Positions 46,088-47,247 of a stretch of 47,247 nt of DNA are shown here, one piece after another. Source of the stretch: Carboxylicivirga sp. M1479 (lineage in GTDB: Bacteria; Bacteroidota; Bacteroidia; Bacteroidales; Marinilabiliaceae). The translations under genes and the position numbers were made by a program. The DNA is taken from NCBI RefSeq assembly GCF_007097485.1, contig NZ_VKDE01000035.1:22006-69252 (forward strand), in the 5' to 3' direction. Position 1 is the first letter of the stretch; every line of letters starts with the position of its first letter. Below the pieces are notes generated by a model, which was not told the origin of the DNA, did no database searches, and saw nothing but the letters and a program-made list of their open reading frames with translations.

Positions 46088-47020
46088 TTACTTTACAAAC
46101 ACCAATGAGCCACTATCGAAATTAATTCCAGACACGACACCCAGCCCCTGAGAAACGTTACTGTGAATCTTCACAGGTTCAAACACAGGCAAACCGTCAT
46201 ATATCCCTTCATAACCCGCCGCCAATATTGTTGAACGGAAATAATCGTAGTAATCATCGGTGTGATGATATAAATACACGGTAATTTTGATTTTATCCTC
46301 GTAATAGTCAAAGAACAGGTGATCTTTAGGAATATCGATACCAAGCGTATATATTAATCCATCTATTTTTTCGTCGGTAAACAAACCTTGAAAATCTAAA
46401 CCAGGTAATAAGCTACCACTTTGCTCTCCCTGAGAAAAAATGGGATCATCCTTTTCATATATAACCACCTCATTGGTGTAATATGGCTCCCCAGCTTTTT
46501 CTCCCCACCCCTCACGCACCACAAGCGCCTGATAATAATTGCTCTGCCCGATGGGATCCTGAAACTGAAATTTCGTACGCAACATGGGAGATACCTGTAA
46601 TTCGGCAATACTCTGATCAACGCTAAGGGTATCTAGCGAAATAATAGGAACCTTTTCTGGAATATACGATTCTGCCATAACCGTATCGCCATTTAACTCA
46701 TATGCATTAATTCGAAAGCTATCGGATGCTTTAAACGTAAATTCTTTCCAGTTACTCCATATCGTATCAGCAGGCAAGATATAAGCTCCTTGAAAGTTAT
46801 CATTTATAAATAGTTGAAAACGGCCTTTTTCCACTTGCTCGTAGTCTTCAACAGAAAGGATACTTTGACTCTTACTAAAGTGTAGATCTAAAGCACTATC
46901 GGGATACACAAAAGCATACATAACCAATTTATCACTCTGCCGGTTAAGGTCTATTTCAATATCCTTTTCACAGGCACCAAGCAGTAAAGCAATTGATAAT
47001 ATGTACAAAACTCTATTCAT
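46088..47020 (-). CDS. DUF4249-family lipoprotein
   Basis: The start at 47020 (MNRVLYILSIALLLGACEKDIEIDLNRQ) gives a lipobox LLGAC and 310 residues; a longer frame to 47110 has no signal. The mature part starts with the DUF4249 pattern (IEIDLNRQSDKLVMYAFVYPDSALDLHFSKSQSI) and is strand-rich. Members usually lie beside a TonB-dependent receptor gene and probably take part in its outer-membrane uptake complex. In this window the upstream 227 bp hold no receptor gene, so it may lie further out or be absent. Confidence 0.88.
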   Translation of the reverse strand: MNRVLYILSIALLLGACEKDIEIDLNRQSDKLVMYAFVYPDSALDLHFSKSQSILSVEDYEQVEKGRFQLFINDNFQGAYILPADTIWSNWKEFTFKASDSFRINAYELNGDTVMAESYIPEKVPIISLDTLSVDQSIAELQVSPMLRTKFQFQDPIGQSNYYQALVVREGWGEKAGEPYYTNEVVIYEKDDPIFSQGEQSGSLLPGLDFQGLFTDEKIDGLIYTLGIDIPKDHLFFDYYEDKIKITVYLYHHTDDYYDYFRSTILAAGYEGIYDGLPVFEPVKIHSNVSQGLGVVSGINFDSGSLVFVK

Positions 47021-47247
47021 GTGTTTAAATTTATTTTCAAAGGCCACATGGAACTCCCAAATAAATTTGATCATCCTCCTGTGTGTCAATTTGGATGAGC
47101 AAATTTGCATGGTCGTTTCATATACTCTAATTAATTACAAGTTTTTAAGCCACTTTATTAGTGGAGCTATTAATATTTTTCTCTCTCGGATCAAGACATA
47201 TATAATCCTGACGATATGGTGTTTTGTTTTTAATGACGCTGTAAATA
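47021..47247. other. Region upstream of the DUF4249 gene, to the window edge
   Basis: I see no gene, repeat or clear promoter in this AT-rich stretch. The DUF4249 promoter should lie here. Confidence 0.5.

Overview
The window looks like chromosomal DNA from a Bacteroidota bacterium. An anaerobic or facultative member of the Marinilabiliales is the best guess. The reasons are low G+C, weak Shine-Dalgarno sites, promoter boxes of the TTTG-N19-TAnnTTTG type (best at 14259 and 43803), families typical of the phylum (DUF4249, DUF4251, DUF6588, DUF4922, NamZ/DUF1343) and an IS1182-type element. No tRNA, rRNA or CRISPR array was seen. The lineage is an inference.

Layout. 1-1805: an almost complete IS1182-family element lying directly downstream of guaB. 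1824-6391: guaB, then recQ and miaA on the other strand. 6418-10904: a secreted beta-propeller protein, a class III cyclase/HD fusion and an M3 peptidase. 11070-13249: a secreted SPOR-like protein and a DUF6588 barrel. 13350-13580: a degenerate 21-bp periodic array. 13681-17493: nitroreductase, YdcF-like protein, small zinc-ribbon protein, outer-membrane barrel, DUF4251, SRPBCC and a coiled-coil protein. 17602-23198: the biotin operon bioB-A-F-G-C-D (minus strand). 23252-31643: a set of fermentation genes (four-subunit 2-oxoacid:ferredoxin oxidoreductase, aminotransferase, flavodoxin, ADP-forming acyl-CoA synthetase). 31890-32984: hydE, an [FeFe]-hydrogenase maturase. 33002-44888: a peptidoglycan salvage cluster (NamZ, AmpG-like permease, SpoIID, DUF4922, double GT2, secreted amidase, BadF-type sugar kinase). 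44938-47020: trxB and a DUF4249 lipoprotein.

How the genes work together. Aminotransferase, 2-oxoacid oxidoreductase and ADP-forming acyl-CoA synthetase make a complete route from an amino acid to an organic acid with ATP gain. Ferredoxin, flavodoxin and hydrogenase (hydE) are plausible electron outlets. In the salvage cluster, the secreted amidase and NamZ would release MurNAc-containing fragments, the AmpG-like permease would import them and the BadF-type kinase would phosphorylate the sugar. DUF4922 has a GalT/HIT-like H-F-H-F-Q motif and may be an undescribed sugar-nucleotide step; SpoIID here lacks a signal peptide.

The most unusual non-coding feature is a contiguous 21-bp tandem array (37904-38134, 11 units without an indel, with a 105-bp higher-order repeat). 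A second, degenerate array of the same period lies at 13350-13580. Both sit just 3-prime of a minus-strand gene.
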